64,000 nucleotides of DNA, taken from assembly GCA_023374025.1 (NCBI GenBank), contig SIJG01000001.1:3557946-3621945 (forward strand). Reading direction: 5' to 3'. Source of the DNA: Heterodera schachtii. Taxonomy: Eukaryota; Nematoda; Chromadorea; Rhabditida; Heteroderidae. The translations under genes and the position numbers were made by a program. The notes under the pieces were generated by a model that was not told where the DNA came from, did no database searches, and worked only from the letters and a program-made list of their open reading frames with translations. Positions within the stretch are counted from its first letter, which is position 1; every line of letters starts with the position of its first letter. This document shows, piece by piece, positions 28,900-41,023 of the stretch.

Positions 28900-30230
28900 G
28901 GAAGAAGGAAGGGAATGGAGAGGGGCGAGGGGGAATAACAGACCAAAAAAACAATGCACTTAAAACGAATGAATGGGAAAAATGACCAATGGCCAAATGA
29001 ATGTGTTACACATCTGCTGATCAAATCCATCTGCTGATGGGAATGGTAAAGAATTGCTGTTCCTAATTAATTTTTTTTTATTTTGAGCTCAAAATCAATT
29101 TCCGGTGGCTTTTCGAAGGTGCTGATCAGTGAATCAAGAACCTGAACCCTCCGGGCCTTTAACTCTTTCTTTTGCCTCTTTCCTTTTGACCATTAATTTG
29201 TGCTCACGTTAGCACATTCACTATTTGGACCTGATCGAGCCCTAATCTGTGACCATATCGCTCAGTTACCCCACCGAAGCTTTTTACCCCAGAAAAATTA
29301 AACTTTTCGACTTTTGTCGAATTCGGACCCGGGATTCGGAATAAATGGAGTGGTACTCTGACCAAAACGGTGCTAGGTCGATGCGAAAAAACAGTGATTG
29401 ATTGGTCATTTTCCGGAAGCCGATCGCACCACTTTCGGGGCACCAAAAGTGCCTGATCCGGAATCCGGACCGGCCCGGTTAAGAACAATTTTTTGTTCAG
29501 TTTTTCAAGGGCTATCTCCCAGGCCGGGTCCGGTTCTTGATCCATTCACTGGAACCCGTTATGTGTCGGGCACATCTGCCGGAGGACCCTCAGCCTCGCC
29601 CCCGACCCTGTCGATGGCCAACCCAGGCTAAGCGTGCCGGTACCAGCGACTTTTTTGTACAGCTCGATGAGCTCTACAAAACGGTATCAATGGCGTCCGG
29701 TTGTCTACTACAAATGTAGAAAATTGACGAGAAGTAATGCGAAAATTGAAAAAAATTTGAAAATGACTTGCGTCCGCCGTACATTAGGGTTAACCGGACG
29801 GCACCGTGATTTTGTGAATTGAATAATTAAATTATTATTTAATTTTATCGATCACTGAGTTTTTTTCGCATCGTCTCAGCACGGACCAAAACGACAGATG
29901 AGAAGCAGAGAATGGAGGAATAATTGGCCGAAATGGCAAATGGACGGGGAGGTAATGGATACTGTGGTCACCGTTCACAAAACCCAACAAATATTAAACT
30001 ATCGACCTGTAATATGCGAATCCGAAAGAAAACACTGACAAGAATTATTGGTCAAGACAAAGAAGGGATATTTATTTATTCACACTTTTATTAGTTCCCG
30101 TTAATTGTGTATAATCGTTGCTTAAATAAAGCACGTTTCACAAGTGAGTAATCACAAATCTAAAAACGCGGCACGACAATCCATCCGATTGCATTTCGGC
30201 AACTTCTCAAGTACCTCCCTCCGCTCAATT
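28900..30230. other. Intergenic, possible decayed inverted-repeat element
   Basis: No exon was recognised. CAGTGAATCAAGAACCTG near 29127 and CAGGCCGGGTCCGGTTCTTG near 29520 are imperfect inverted copies of about 30 bp, suggesting an old foldback element of about 430 bp, but no target duplication was found. 30240-30100 would be the 3' UTR of the bZIP gene. Confidence 0.4.
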
Positions 30231-30235
30231 TCGGA

Positions 30236-32283
30236 TTAACGCTTTGCAACTCGCAGAACAGCACCGCACCTGCAGTTCTGTCTCAGCAACAAATTCTCTC
30301 CTTGCAGTTGGGCGTTGCTGGCTTTTAGCGTTTCTATCAGTTCGGCTTTCCGACAGTTCTAAAAAATAAAACTTATAAGCATTTTATGTAAATTTGGGTA
30401 ATCATGTACTTTATTGGTCCCTAAAAAAAGAAAAAATTAAAAGGTTTTATGCGATCCTGACAATGAGTAGTATACGGGGGGTTTTCGGAGGCGCTGATCA
30501 CGAACATGACATCAATTTCGACCTATTTCGAATCCCGAACCCGAATTCGAACATTTTTTATAAAATTTTTTAAAAATTCGAAATTGGGGCCGGTTATGCC
30601 GATATTCGTTGTGGGAAAAACATGCTTAAGAAATTTTTCGAAATACGAAATAGGTATAAATTTTAAATATTTTTAGATTCATGCTAAATTCGAGAATTGG
30701 GCGGAGAAAATGCGTCACTAAAACGTCTAAATAGGTAAAAGCTTAGAATCCGTTCCATCCATGTTAATGATATAAAAAACCCAGTAAGCTTATATAAATG
30801 AGGTAATTCGTCCTTACGTCATCTTGTAAGAGCTTCAGCTCGCTTTCCTTGGCTTCTTGAATGCGTTTTGCTTTGTCTCGACTGCGTCGGACTGCATCAT
30901 TGTTCTGAATACAAGTTCATTATATCAAATAAATATATTTGCTCATAATTATTTCTTTTTTAAATTTAAAATCAGTTTCTAAAAAAGGTCCGGCGATGTC
31001 GGAGGGGTTGTCAGGAAATTTTATTTCACCGACACATATTGATTAAGAAGATTCGATTATATTTTGAAGATCCTCGGACTTAAATAAATTTTAGTTCTGA
31101 GGGTTTATCGCGCATCTGCTGCAACAAACTAATGAATGTGTTTTCCAGTAAATAGAGGTCAAAAACATGGATTTCATATGTGAAACATACCTTTTGCCTC
31201 TTTATCCGATACAAAGGGTTCTGCTTCTCCGAATCCGGCTTTATCCTATATCTTCGAGGCCTAAGAGAACTGACAGAAGGTTGAGTGCCGCCTTCTTTGT
31301 GATACTTAAAATGGATCGATCCACTGGTAACACTCGACTCGCGAGACGACTTCGGCGCGTCTAAGCCCAATTGCAGGTTGATCTGTTCCTGAAAATAATT
31401 ATTAACATAAATAAACATATGTTTCGGCCAATTATAAAATAAAAACGTCCGTCAATTTTTGTTTTTTCTGCCCACCCTCCCTTTTTTCATGTATGATGAT
31501 GAGCACTCACTTGCTCAGAGATGGGTTCCTGCTTCACTAACGGCATCGATGATTTCGAAGTGCTTGGCACGTGAGGAATTGCATCCAAATTGTGTGAATA
31601 GATTTGGTGTGTGGCGGGCGGCATTGGAAAGGGAACTCCTTCATGGAAAGCAGTGGGAACGTCAAAATCGGAACAGCCGTCAGAGGGCACATTTGCGAAA
31701 TCGTTTACGCCAAAATCTGAAATTTATTTCATTCTGACGAAGAATGCTTACAATTAGCCGGTAATACTAGAGAATTGTGGGCGATGGAAAATAAGAAATT
31801 TTTTTAATGACTACCATAAGGTCAACTTTATTTCCATTGGAACCGCAATTCTCCAGCATTACCTTTAGCCAAACCATGGTGAGAGTTTGTCGGGTGTTGC
31901 CCCCCAATAAGCATGTCACTGTATTGAAACTGCGAATACATGGCATCCTCCTTTTGTTTTTCGATCTCATCTTCGTCCATTTTCTCGGGAACAACTTCGT
32001 CAAGTGGCGATGTGTCTTCTCCCAAAAACTCAAAAAGGTTGAAAGACTCGCAAGCCCAGCTCTGAAAAAACGATCTATGTAAAAAAAACCTTTGACTAAA
32101 CAATATTCTAAGCAAATCCAAGGGTGCAAATGTTAAAAAACGAATTTAAAGAGATTAAACCTCAAACGCCGCAGTGTCAGAATTTGCTCCAAACCCAGCA
32201 CCATTTCTCTCATTTTTATTGTCGTATTTTCTAATATTTACGTTGTTAAAATTCATCATTCTGTTGTGATTTGACATGGTCAT
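30236..32283 (-). CDS. C/EBP-type bZIP transcription factor
   Basis: Nuclear DNA-binding factor. Minus-strand exons: ATG 32283 to about 32160 (Asn-rich start, MTMSNHNRMMNF), about 32060-31830 (acidic, SFNLFEFLGEDTSPLDEVVP), about 31715-31510 (PSTSKSSMPLVKQEPISEQ, sumoylation-like KQEP), about 31390-31190 (ends YRIKRQK), 30907-30822 (NNDAVRRSRDKAK basic region) and about 30356-30236 (leucine zipper RKAELIETLKASNAQLQ). The basic region YRIKRQK-QNNDAVRRSRDKAKR has the N-x2-AV-R/K-x-SR signature of C/EBP proteins, and the zipper follows with heptad Leu. Phase 0 joins fit at the two bZIP introns. A ...TTACCACAG just upstream of the ATG could be a trans-splice or intron acceptor. Nematode C/EBP-like and ZIP factors act in stress, immunity and development; which one this is cannot be decided by eye. 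Confidence 0.8.
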
Positions 32284-32299
32284 CTGACAACTTTCCTTT

Positions 32300-32913
32300 C
32301 CTGTGGTAAAAATAAAAAATAATTAATTTTATGTTTTTAATTTTAACAACTTAAGAAACTGCCAAAAAACACGAAAAAACTATTATTATGGGCATAATAA
32401 AAAACATACTAAATCTTAATGAGGGAAAATAGTTTACTCAAAAGTAATTTCGAAATCGGAAGGAAAGACATGGAAAAGTGACTAATAGCAGAGAGAACAT
32501 AAGAGAAAGCGTCGATCAGTCAGAGTCAGCAGATGGGCGAGGGGGGGGGGGGGGGGGAGGAAATGCGAGGGTCGCATGGAGCGGCGGCAGGGAAAAAGGA
32601 AAGGATGAGTCATCGCAAAATGGCGAGTCGCCTTCAGCAGACAGAGAAAAAAAATGCAGAGAAGTGAATCTCCGCGGCACATCCCTTTCTTGTTTGTCCC
32701 TTTCATTCACTTCAAACTATTTCTTTTTTCTTTCTGTGGTGCACTAATGAGAATATTTCGAAATTCTGCCTTTTTTAATAACTTTTCGCCAGATTTTGAA
32801 TTTTCTTGCAGAAAAGTAAGAATAAGAGAATGATACAGTGAATAAGTTTTTGTATTCTAGACTTTCTTTTAAATGATATCAGAAGGGATATACGTTCTAT
32901 TTGTTTTCCTGAC
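32300..32913. other. Intergenic upstream of the bZIP gene
   Basis: AT-rich, with one G-rich tract (32536-32560). No exon was seen. It probably contains the promoter of the bZIP gene. Confidence 0.5.
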
Positions 32914-32921
32914 CTCTATAT

Positions 32922-33649
32922 CAGGGTTTCGATCTCAAAATTTTGAAAATCCTCATTTCAGCCATAAAAAATCCTCATTTGCCACTAAAAGACCTCAAAA
33001 AAATCCTCATTTGGAATTAAAAATCCTCATTTTTTAAAACATCAAAAATTGCAAACAAAATCAATCAACTGTTATATTTTTCGTTTGAAACAATCACGGC
33101 GCCTATCAGCGCCGCCGGACCTACTTTTCTTAAAAAATTGGTCCAAGAATCGCAAAATTTGTAATTTTTGGTAAAAATTTATAACAATCTCATTTAAAAC
33201 CACCAAACAAATAAAAAAAAATTCGATTTTTATTGTTTTAATAAATTGACAATTCTCTTAAATTTGTGCTTTTAAATTGCTTTTTTTATGCGCGGTTTTT
33301 TCAAAAAAACTTTGGGAACGTTGGGAGGGGCAGTGCCGATAGGCGCTGCCGGAAATTTTTTGAGATTTTGAGTGCGATTTGTTAACAGGAAATTAATTAA
33401 TTTATTGCAAAATGAGATTTTTGAAAAAATGTTTAAGATTTGAAGAAAAAGTTCGAACATTTTGCCAAATATACCTAATTTTTAAAAAAATCATAACGTT
33501 TTTGTCACTTTTTTATCAAAAGACCACAAAAATCCTCAAATTTCTCAAAAGACCACAAAAATCCTCAAATCCTCATTTTCCTAAAAAATCCTCTTTGACC
33601 CTCTAAAAGACCACAAAATGAGGAAAAATCCTCAGATATCGAAACCCTG
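32922..33649. mobile_element. Non-autonomous hAT-like element (MITE), 728 bp
   Basis: Terminal inverted repeats CAGGGTTTCGAT (12/12) begin with CAGGG as in many hAT elements. A perfect 8-bp target duplication CTCTATAT lies at 32914-32921 and 33650-33657. Subterminal repeats AAAATCCTCA/AAAGACCACAAAAATCC recur at both ends. It contains the GGCGCCTATCAGCGCCGCCGG module twice, in opposite orientation (about 33100 and 33335). There is no transposase frame. Confidence 0.85.
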
Positions 33650-33657
33650 CTCTATAT

Positions 33658-34165
33658 GGTCTGAAACGGACCAAAAACATGCTCAATACTGAATTGGCTT
33701 AATTTTTACTTTTTTGAATACATTTTGTATTTTACACCCCTAAATTGAGGTTTTATTAGTGCCTATTTTCCATTTTAAATGCCGGGTTTTAGAGCCTAAA
33801 TTTCAGCCCTACCTATATGTAAGGCAGAATTAAATGTCAACGTCATTGAAACTTAGGTAAATCTATTACGGTATTATTTGTAGAAATCCGCTCTTTATGG
33901 ATTTTTTTTTTATCAAATATAGAAAAATTGAAATTTGGTTAATACATATTCATTTTTATATAATGTATCGCTGAACTAAAATGTCATATAATTGTTTGGA
34001 TTAAAGTGTAGTCGACCCGGGCGTTTCAACGCCCGCTGTTACGGCTGTCTGTGCCGTTGGGTCGCTGTGCCGTTCAATTTTTGTTTGGTAACGACTGAAC
34101 AGTGCGGCAACGATCTCTCCGACTAACAAATCGCCTCCGTTTGTCTGTGTTTCAAATTCATGGAT
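33658..34165. other. Intergenic
   Basis: AT-rich, no exon. A small perfect hairpin GGGCGTTTCAACGCCC lies near 34019-34036. It lies just beyond the innexin stop codon, so part may be its 3' UTR. Confidence 0.5.
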
Positions 34166-34170
34166 TGTTA

Positions 34171-35812
34171 TCAGTGGACGAAATGCAAATTTTGAGTTGA
34201 TGCCTGAATCATCCGTAGCAGAAAGACTCCGTCAGTGCGTAGAAAGTCTCGAAAAAAAGAGTCGATTAAGCGCTGTTCTCGGTGAGTGGTAAAATGGGCA
34301 ATAATGCCCACGCAACGGAGGTATTTGCACACATAGGCCTTTTGAAAAGCGGGGACCAAAGTGGCGAATGCCCAGTAAAAAAGGCTGAGCAGAGAGAGAA
34401 GGCCGACAAAAATGAACCAAAACCTAAACGGAAGGACGAAAGAGTGCCGAACAAACGCAGAACTCACCAGAAGAAGATGAAGATCTTCTCGTTGAACATG
34501 TTTATCATAAGCACGCATTGGACAGTCCACCGGTGAATGTTGCCGAGGACGCGCACATTGAAATCGCACATTGTGACGCGAGGGAAATGGCCAGACCTTT
34601 TTTGTTTGTTTATGTATGCAAAATCGCAAAGCTTTCGGTTTTTACTCGCTCCACTCTCTTCCGTTCCAAATGTCCGAGAGAATTCCAATGCCCCAGAAAG
34701 TGTACTGAGGGCCAAGGAAGGCATTCAGAATGACAAATTGCAGGAACACGTTGGCGACGTACAACAATTTGGTGAACAAATACAGACAGACAAGGAAAAC
34801 GCCGTTGCGTTTTCCAAGGCGGGACAGAACGGTGGCAGCTGAACAGAAGCGGTACAGCACTTGCACAGCAGCATCGACTCACATGTCTTCAGTTCCCTTT
34901 GCATGTCCAATGCCTCCTGAAACGTTCACCGATTAATTCGTCATTAATTGGCACCGAACAGACGGACCGTCAAGTGGTTGGCTGCTCTTTCCACTTGGGC
35001 ACTTCGCGTGCCCTTGTCGAACTTCTTTTTGACAAGTGCCGCACTGTTCAGCACACTTTTCACGTTAATGCCTAAGGCGGGCAACCGAAAGGGACGGAAC
35101 GAATGGGCGAATTCGCAACGGATTCATTACCGGTGCTGAAATTGCACGACTTCCAAATGAACGAAGGAAGGTAAAAGAGCAACGCTTGTGCTGCCAGCAC
35201 AATTGGCACCTTTAACCATTTGATTTGACCACTAATTCGACTTGACATGCCATTCATTACCCATTGATAATATCCCACAAAAATATTCTCACGCTGAATG
35301 TACGAATTGTCGATGGATTCGTCAATTGGCAAGAAATACGTGCCCAAAATTGGCGCTTCGTTAAATTTCGGGAGGGATTGACTCACCTTTCACAAAGCAA
35401 TAAGTCTCCGCGTATCTGCAAGTTTTTTTTCTTAATGCCATCATTTTTCTATGCATTTTCCCCTTTACTTTTCCCATGCTCCGGTAAACTCCGGCGGAAC
35501 CCAGCACTGAACAAATGAGTCTGATCATTGATCAGTTTGAGTGTGGCCTGCCTGAATGGGCTTCCCGACATATTGGGTGGCCGCCATTGTAATGGCGCCA
35601 AAAGAGAGAAGCATGGCGGTGTATTGGTAGTTAAGTCGGTCAATGATATCATTGGACTGATAGCTAAACTATAGCAAATGAAAGAATCCATCGATTAAAG
35701 CGAAAGGACCCAAATCCTCAACAAGCACTACGAATGTCTTTTTGGAGGATCCTAATTTGTAAGCAAACCTTCGTCGGATTTTGGTCAAATATGGCGCTAT
35801 TGCTCCAATCAT
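34171..35812 (-). CDS. Innexin (gap-junction channel protein)
   Basis: Four-pass plasma-membrane protein that oligomerises into invertebrate gap junctions. Exon 1 is 35769-35812 ([14 protein letters not shown]). Exon 2 is 35552-35663 ([19 protein letters not shown], then [10 protein letters not shown]1). Exon 3 is 35469-35506 ([13 protein letters not shown]). The next exon begins YAETYCFVK. Then come [17 protein letters not shown] with GYYQWV and [18 protein letters not shown] (TM2), an intracellular-loop exon near 35075-34940, and [15 protein letters not shown] (TM3), FWGIG, then [30 protein letters not shown]4 and [13 protein letters not shown]. The YYQW and P-region signatures are diagnostic. 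The intron 35507-35551 has a GC donor (CAG|GCAGG). The reading ends soon after LLRMI with a short [11 protein letters not shown] tail, so the C-terminus is unusually brief or another exon exists. Which nematode inx paralogue it is was not determined. Confidence 0.9.
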
Positions 35813-36071
35813 CGTCGTTTTTTGTTCCGTCCTCACTGTTTTGGTCGGATTAGTGCATTCACTGTTTTTGACAAACAACACAACGCACAGCCAGCAACAG
35901 TCAGTCGGAGCAACGCGCAACGATCGATTGGGGGAGAAAAGAGAAGAAAAGGAGGGAATGAAATTGCAGGGATATTTAAAAGGGGAGAACTTTACGGGAG
36001 GAGAATTGGAGACCAAAGGAGGAAACGGACGATGGGAGGCGGAAAAGACGGACAAAGGGAGAAGGGCCATT

Positions 36072-36110
<39 letters not shown>

Positions 36111-36676
36111 GAAGCTTCCAATCAGATAAAAGCGAGAAACCCGGATAAACTCTGGACCGAAATGAAAAATTTCATAAACCTCATTTGGCTCACAAAAAAC
36201 CTCATTATGGGTCAAAGAGCCTCACTTGCGCCTTTATTTTGAATACGGTATAAGATTTTGAATTGGCAAAATGTTCATGAATAGTTTTTTTTGTTTGCGC
36301 GTTTTCAATCTTTCGCTTAACAAATTGCAATTTGAGTTACAGAATTTTTCAAACTTACATATTATTAGTGATAAAAATAATCAGTTTTCAGTATTTCTCC
36401 CTGTCAGAAAACATAAATGTTCAAAAACCTGATCATTTTGGTTTTATAATTTTTGAATTAACAAAAATGTATGTCCCTCACAATTTATGTTTTTTGGAGA
36501 TCAGTTTGAGTTCGATTCCTTTTATAACATAATGTTTAGATTTAGATGCCCTATTTATCCCTTGTAAAATTTATAGGAAAATAAAATCTTAGTGCTTTCA
36601 GCACTCTCGCACTTTCTCCATTTAATTTACGACTAATTTACCTTAACTTTAAGTTTCATTGCTTTTTCTATTGAAA
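35813..36676. other. Divergent intergenic region (innexin / rps-11)
   Basis: Shared upstream region of the innexin (minus) and ribosomal protein S11 (plus) genes. It contains a perfect (GA)n run at 36077-36104. The GA repeat is a plausible GAGA-type open-chromatin element. No exon was supported. Confidence 0.5.
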
Positions 36677-37300
36677 ATGACCGAACAAACTGAACGCGCA
36701 TACCAAAGACAGCCGACCGTGTTCTTGAACGACAAGTTCAGAACTCAAGGAATTGGAAAGAAGGCGGCCAACAAAGACCGTTATTGGAAGAATGTTGGGC
36801 TTGGCTTTAAAACTCCCCGTGAGGTTTGAATTTTCATTTGCTTGGTTTGGGGTATCTGATTTGCCTAAAAAACAGTTTTTATTCCAATTATTATTAAATT
36901 ACATATTTTAAGAATGTTTTTAGGCTATTGAGGGCATATACATTGACAAGAAATGCCCTTTCACTGGAAATGTTTCAATCCGAGGCCGAATTCTCACCGG
37001 AGTAGTCATCAAAAACAAAATGCAGCGAACGATTGTTATCCGTCGCGACTATCTCCATTTCGTGCCAAAGTACCGTCGTTATGAAAAGCGCCACAAAAAC
37101 ATGTCTGTGCATTGTTCTCCGTGTTTCCGGCAAGAATTAACTAAACAGTTGTCCTAAGGTTTGACCTATTTTCCAGGGATGTGTCCATTGGTGACATCGT
37201 CACAATTGGCGAGTGTCGTCCGCTGAGTAAGACGGTCCGGTTCAATGTGCTCAAGGTGATCAAAGCATCGGGGGCGAAGAAGGCGTTCGACAAGTTTTGA
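36677..37300 (+). CDS. rps-11: 40S ribosomal protein S11 (uS17)
   Basis: Component of the small ribosomal subunit that binds 18S rRNA. Three exons: 36677-36823 ([18 protein letters not shown] to GLGFKTPRE), 36924-37129 ([20 protein letters not shown] to MSVHCSPCF) and 37177-37300 ([20 protein letters not shown] to KKAFDKF). The joined protein has about 158 residues, the usual S11 length, and aligns throughout with animal S11. Exon 2 ends TTTCCG and the intron starts GCAAGA, a GC-AG intron; no GT donor could keep the conserved CFRDV. ATTAAA at about 37434 is a plausible polyadenylation signal. Confidence 0.97.
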
Positions 37301-37757
37301 GAGACCCCTATTTGATCACCCTATTCATTGTTGCTGTTTGTTATGACAAAATTTTGGTTGAAAAACTGTTGGATGTCAGACAGTCGACATTAATCATTGG
37401 TATGAGCATGTGGTTCGGACTTATTCGCCAATCTCATTAAAGTTTAGAGGGAATGTCGAGCGAAATTCACCTCGAAAAATAATTCTTCAAAACCGTATAA
37501 AATTTTAAAAGTACCCTCGTTCGGATAATGCAAATTATTGAAACGGAATTTTCACCATAAATGAGAAAATGGTGGTCGCCGATATCCGGTTGCCTAAAAA
37601 TGCGTAACACGTATTATCAAATCAAATGAACGACCACCTCGATAAGCCGACATAACAAAATAATCATTTTAATGGATATTAGCTATATTAGAACCTAATA
37701 TGTAAACCATAATTTATCATTGAAATGTTTGAAAATACATTTCTATTTTTCTCCTTT

Positions 37758-39783
37758 TCATTTGCGACTTCTCTTTCCGACTGGCGTTTCAGTCAATTCC
37801 TTTTTGACCTTTGTTTCTTCACTGCGCTTTCTCTTGCTTTTTCTTTTGCGATTAGTCCTCTCCTCCTCTGAACTGCTTTCAGTTGAGGACGAAGAAGCTG
37901 CGTCAATTCCAAGTGCTGAACGCCTTTTATCCCTACTGTCTGCAAAGAATAAATAATGGACGGAGTTAATGCAAAAACACAAATACCAACAAGCGAAGTC
38001 AATGCGGCAAGGGCTGTGCTTTGAGCGAGAATCTTTGGTTGAGCTAAATGGAAAGGTAGAAGGGACGGACAATCCTAGCAAAATATAAAGGCCAAAGACT
38101 CCGAGTCCGGGGGGGGGGTTATCCCATAAGCAATTGAAATAGCCAATCCCTTGTCCATAAGATTACCTTTGTTCTTTCTCCTAGTCAGCATATTGTTGGC
38201 AATCCGTTTAATCTCCCTATCCGTTGTTTCTAGCAGCACAGTGGTCATCAAACGCCGTACCACTATCAGCTTAATTACGGAAAACATAAGCATAGTGCTC
38301 AAATAAAATTGTTCAAAAAAGTCAGAATTATTTCCAAACGCATTTAAATGAAAAGAAAAGTGATTTTTAAAGCCATTGGAATTATTACTGAAGAATCTCC
38401 CTGAGAAAATAAAAATAATTTTTCTTAAAAAAATATTCAAAAATTTTCCCAGCGATAGCTTCTCTGCTTAATTTAATTTTGCCACTTTTGAACCTATTTG
38501 TGAAAATAAAAACATTCATAAAATGATCACCGCTTCCTGCGTCCGTTGCTCATCCGTCCGGGGATCCTCGTCAATTTCTGCTTCATCCTTTTTGTTTTGG
38601 TCAACAAATTCGCGAAATTTTCGTATTGGTAAGAGTTGATGATCATCATTATTCGGTGTAACAATTCCATTATCTCCGCATTCGTCTTCTTCATCGTTAC
38701 TGTCGTCATCCTAAATGTTGCAAATTCAATATCCCATAAACGGGTACAAAAATATTCCACCCGAGGGTATGTCTTTTAAATAAAAATATACAAATTTTCC
38801 GATTCCTTTGGCCTCCCTTTGCTTTTGTTTTTCCTCCTCCATTTCTTTGCGTTTTTTCTCATATTCTTCCTTTTCTATCTTCTTTTGTTTTTCTCTCTCA
38901 GCTTTTTCTAATCCCTCCAAAATCCACGCGGGAAGTTTCTTCCTCATTTGAGTGTCTAAAAGCGAAGGTTTAAAATTTGAAAAAAATAGTGAAAACCAAT
39001 TATTGGCATGTAATTTGGAGGATACATTGCCGCATTCCAAGGATTAGCCATCCATTGAGTCATGGCCCCCTGAGGAGAACACATTTCTGGAGGCCTTTGG
39101 TCCGTGGATTCTTCTTGCTCGAGGGACGGGTCATAATGAGCCTGATACTGAAATTCAAATGAGAATTTTAGTATCGCTTTAGAAAGTAAACTGTAGAAAA
39201 CCTCTTCATCATCATGCCTTTCACTCGGTCCCTGTGATTGAGAAAAATATGAATAATTAGCAGCCGAAGCGATCCCATGAGATTGGTAGCCAATGTTAAA
39301 TGATGGATGGGCACAATTCTGCAGAGGTCGCCAATTTGGTGGTCCAACGGACACATGGGAAAGTGGTGTTGGGAACAACCCAGGCCCGGGTGTTCGATTT
39401 GGAGGAGGTGTGGACAATGGCATTCCATGAAACACAGGTGCAGAAGAAACTCCTTAAAAGGATAGAGCTGATGTGGATAAACAACAAATTGCTGGGTTTT
39501 TCAAACCTTGAGAATAAGGCAAACGCGACGGAGGGGGCGGGGGAGGAGGAGGCGGTTGGGGCGGAAATGATTGCTGCTGCGAATGTTGCGTCTGAATCCA
39601 TCTTTGAGCAAGTTGAGCCCAATTTACTGAAATTATTTATTTTGGTTCTAAATTTAATCGTCCTTTTCTATCTCCTCTTTTGTATTCCTTCATATTTGGC
39701 TAATTTACTAATTACTTACTATCTCCGCTATTTTCTGTAGGATAGGAAGAAAAAAATTGAGGTTGTTGTTGTTGATAATTCAT
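37758..39783 (-). CDS. PNISR-like arginine/serine-rich splicing-associated protein
   Basis: PNISR (SFRS18) is a nuclear-speckle SR-related protein. Minus-strand exons: 39720-39783 (MNYQQQQPQFFSSYPTEN), 39507-39626 (INWAQLAQRWIQTQ, then Pro-rich), about 39455-39203 (Pro/Ser-rich, VSVGPPNWRPLQNC), about 39150-39010, and about 38953-38800 (KKLPAWILEGLEKAEREKQK, the family signature). Then about 38712-38530 (acidic, DSNDEEDECGDNG), about 38250-38170 (VVRRLMTTVLLETTDREIKR, the conserved second helical block) and about 37940-37758 (Ser-rich, then KRKSKRKRSEE, ending KRSRK). Order and content match animal PNISR but the protein is shorter, with little RS tail. Exon ends between 38530 and 37940 are uncertain. 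Confidence 0.8.
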
Positions 39784-41023
39784 TTCTTAATTTACCAATT
39801 TACATATCTCGTTTGGTTTTGTTTATTATTTTTGCATTTTATAAAGATGTAATTCGGATAAGTTGTAGAAAAGAAGAAAAGCAAATTAGATAGTTTTGCA
39901 TGGAAATTATTCTTTTCCGGTATAAAAAAAACCAACTGAATTTTGAAGTTCGCCTGTGCCGACAGGCGCTGCAGAAGAAAAATTTAATTTTGGCTGCCGA
40001 AATAAAATTAGAAATCTTTGGAATGATTGTTAACAGATTTTGGCAAATAATGACAATTTTTGAGATTTTCCCCAAAAAGCCATAAAAGCCTCGTTTTTAT
40101 TTAGCCTTATCGGGAAAAAATAAGAGGCTAAAGCCTCACAGTTAGGTCAAACCGGAACAGATAAGGCCGGCTTCTGAGAATAAAGTAGAGTTGGGCGGAA
40201 ACGGGATTTCCGTGGGAAAACCGGAAATACCGTTCCCATCTTTTTTTGCCCGGATCGGACTTTTACGGGAACGGGAAAAAGGCGAGAACCCCGTTCCCGG
40301 ATTAATTTTTTTACCACTATAATCGAAATCCATTTGTTTAATTTCCAAAAATAAATTGCCGATTCCCCAACAAATTGCCGAAAATTTGGTCTCTTTATCA
40401 AAAAGGTACTTATGCAGTTGCTACTTTTAACATACATTTTCAGATGCCTATAAATGTATTTTATAAATTAATGAAAATAAGTTTTAAGGGGTTTTGGGGT
40501 CGCTGATCACGAATCCGGGCTCAGACCAGCGTTATCGTTCACTACATGAGCTGTACAGGGACAAAGACTTGATAGGCTTCCTGTACCAATAATACCCCCC
40601 TCATGGGCAAGATGCCCATGAGGGTATTATCCATACAAATTGTCTAATTTTATTTTTTGTTCGAGTTCGTGTTAGGGATTCGAAATTGGCAAAAATGGGT
40701 GGTGTATTCGTGATCAGCGACCCGAAAAACCCCTTAAAACTTATTTTCATTAATTTATAAAATACCTTTATAGGCATTTGAAAATGTATGTTAAAAGTAG
40801 CCTGTAAACTGCATAAGTACCATCAAAAAATTCGGCAGCGTCAATCGGAATTCCGGCGGCCCAAAAAAGTTCGAAATCGGAATTCCGGGCCCAGAAATGT
40901 CGGAAATCGGCATTCCGTCACATACCTGGGGCCCCGTTGACATGTATTCTCTGTATTACCCATTTTAGTTATTACATGATCATTTATGTATTTAATTAAA
41001 TAATTAAAAATTTAGGAATAAAA
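39784..41023. other. Divergent intergenic region (PNISR / TMEM39)
   Basis: Shared upstream region of two divergent genes. Apart from the foldback repeat at 40405-40822 it holds short inverted modules (GCCTGTGCCGACAGGCGC near 39952) and runs of GGAAACGGGATTTCCG-like sequence (40196-40300) that look like decayed repeats. No exon was seen. Confidence 0.5.
40405..40822. mobile_element. Foldback repeat, about 110-bp arms
   Basis: Arms 40405-40514 and 40706-40822 are near-perfect inverted copies (GGTACTTATGCAG... to ...CGCTGATCACGAAT). The about 190-bp loop contains a further hairpin, CTCATGGGCA-AGA-TGCCCATGAG (about 40600-40622). No clear target duplication was found. Similar GCTGATCACGAA words occur near 30495, hinting at a dispersed family. 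Confidence 0.7.

Noticed and set aside
29127..29555. hAT-like element with CAGTGAAT ends
   Set aside because: Imperfect inverted ends only and no matching 8-bp duplication on the two sides; kept as a possible decayed repeat.
36077..36104. GA run as coding or structural RNA
   Set aside because: Simple dinucleotide repeat in a promoter region.
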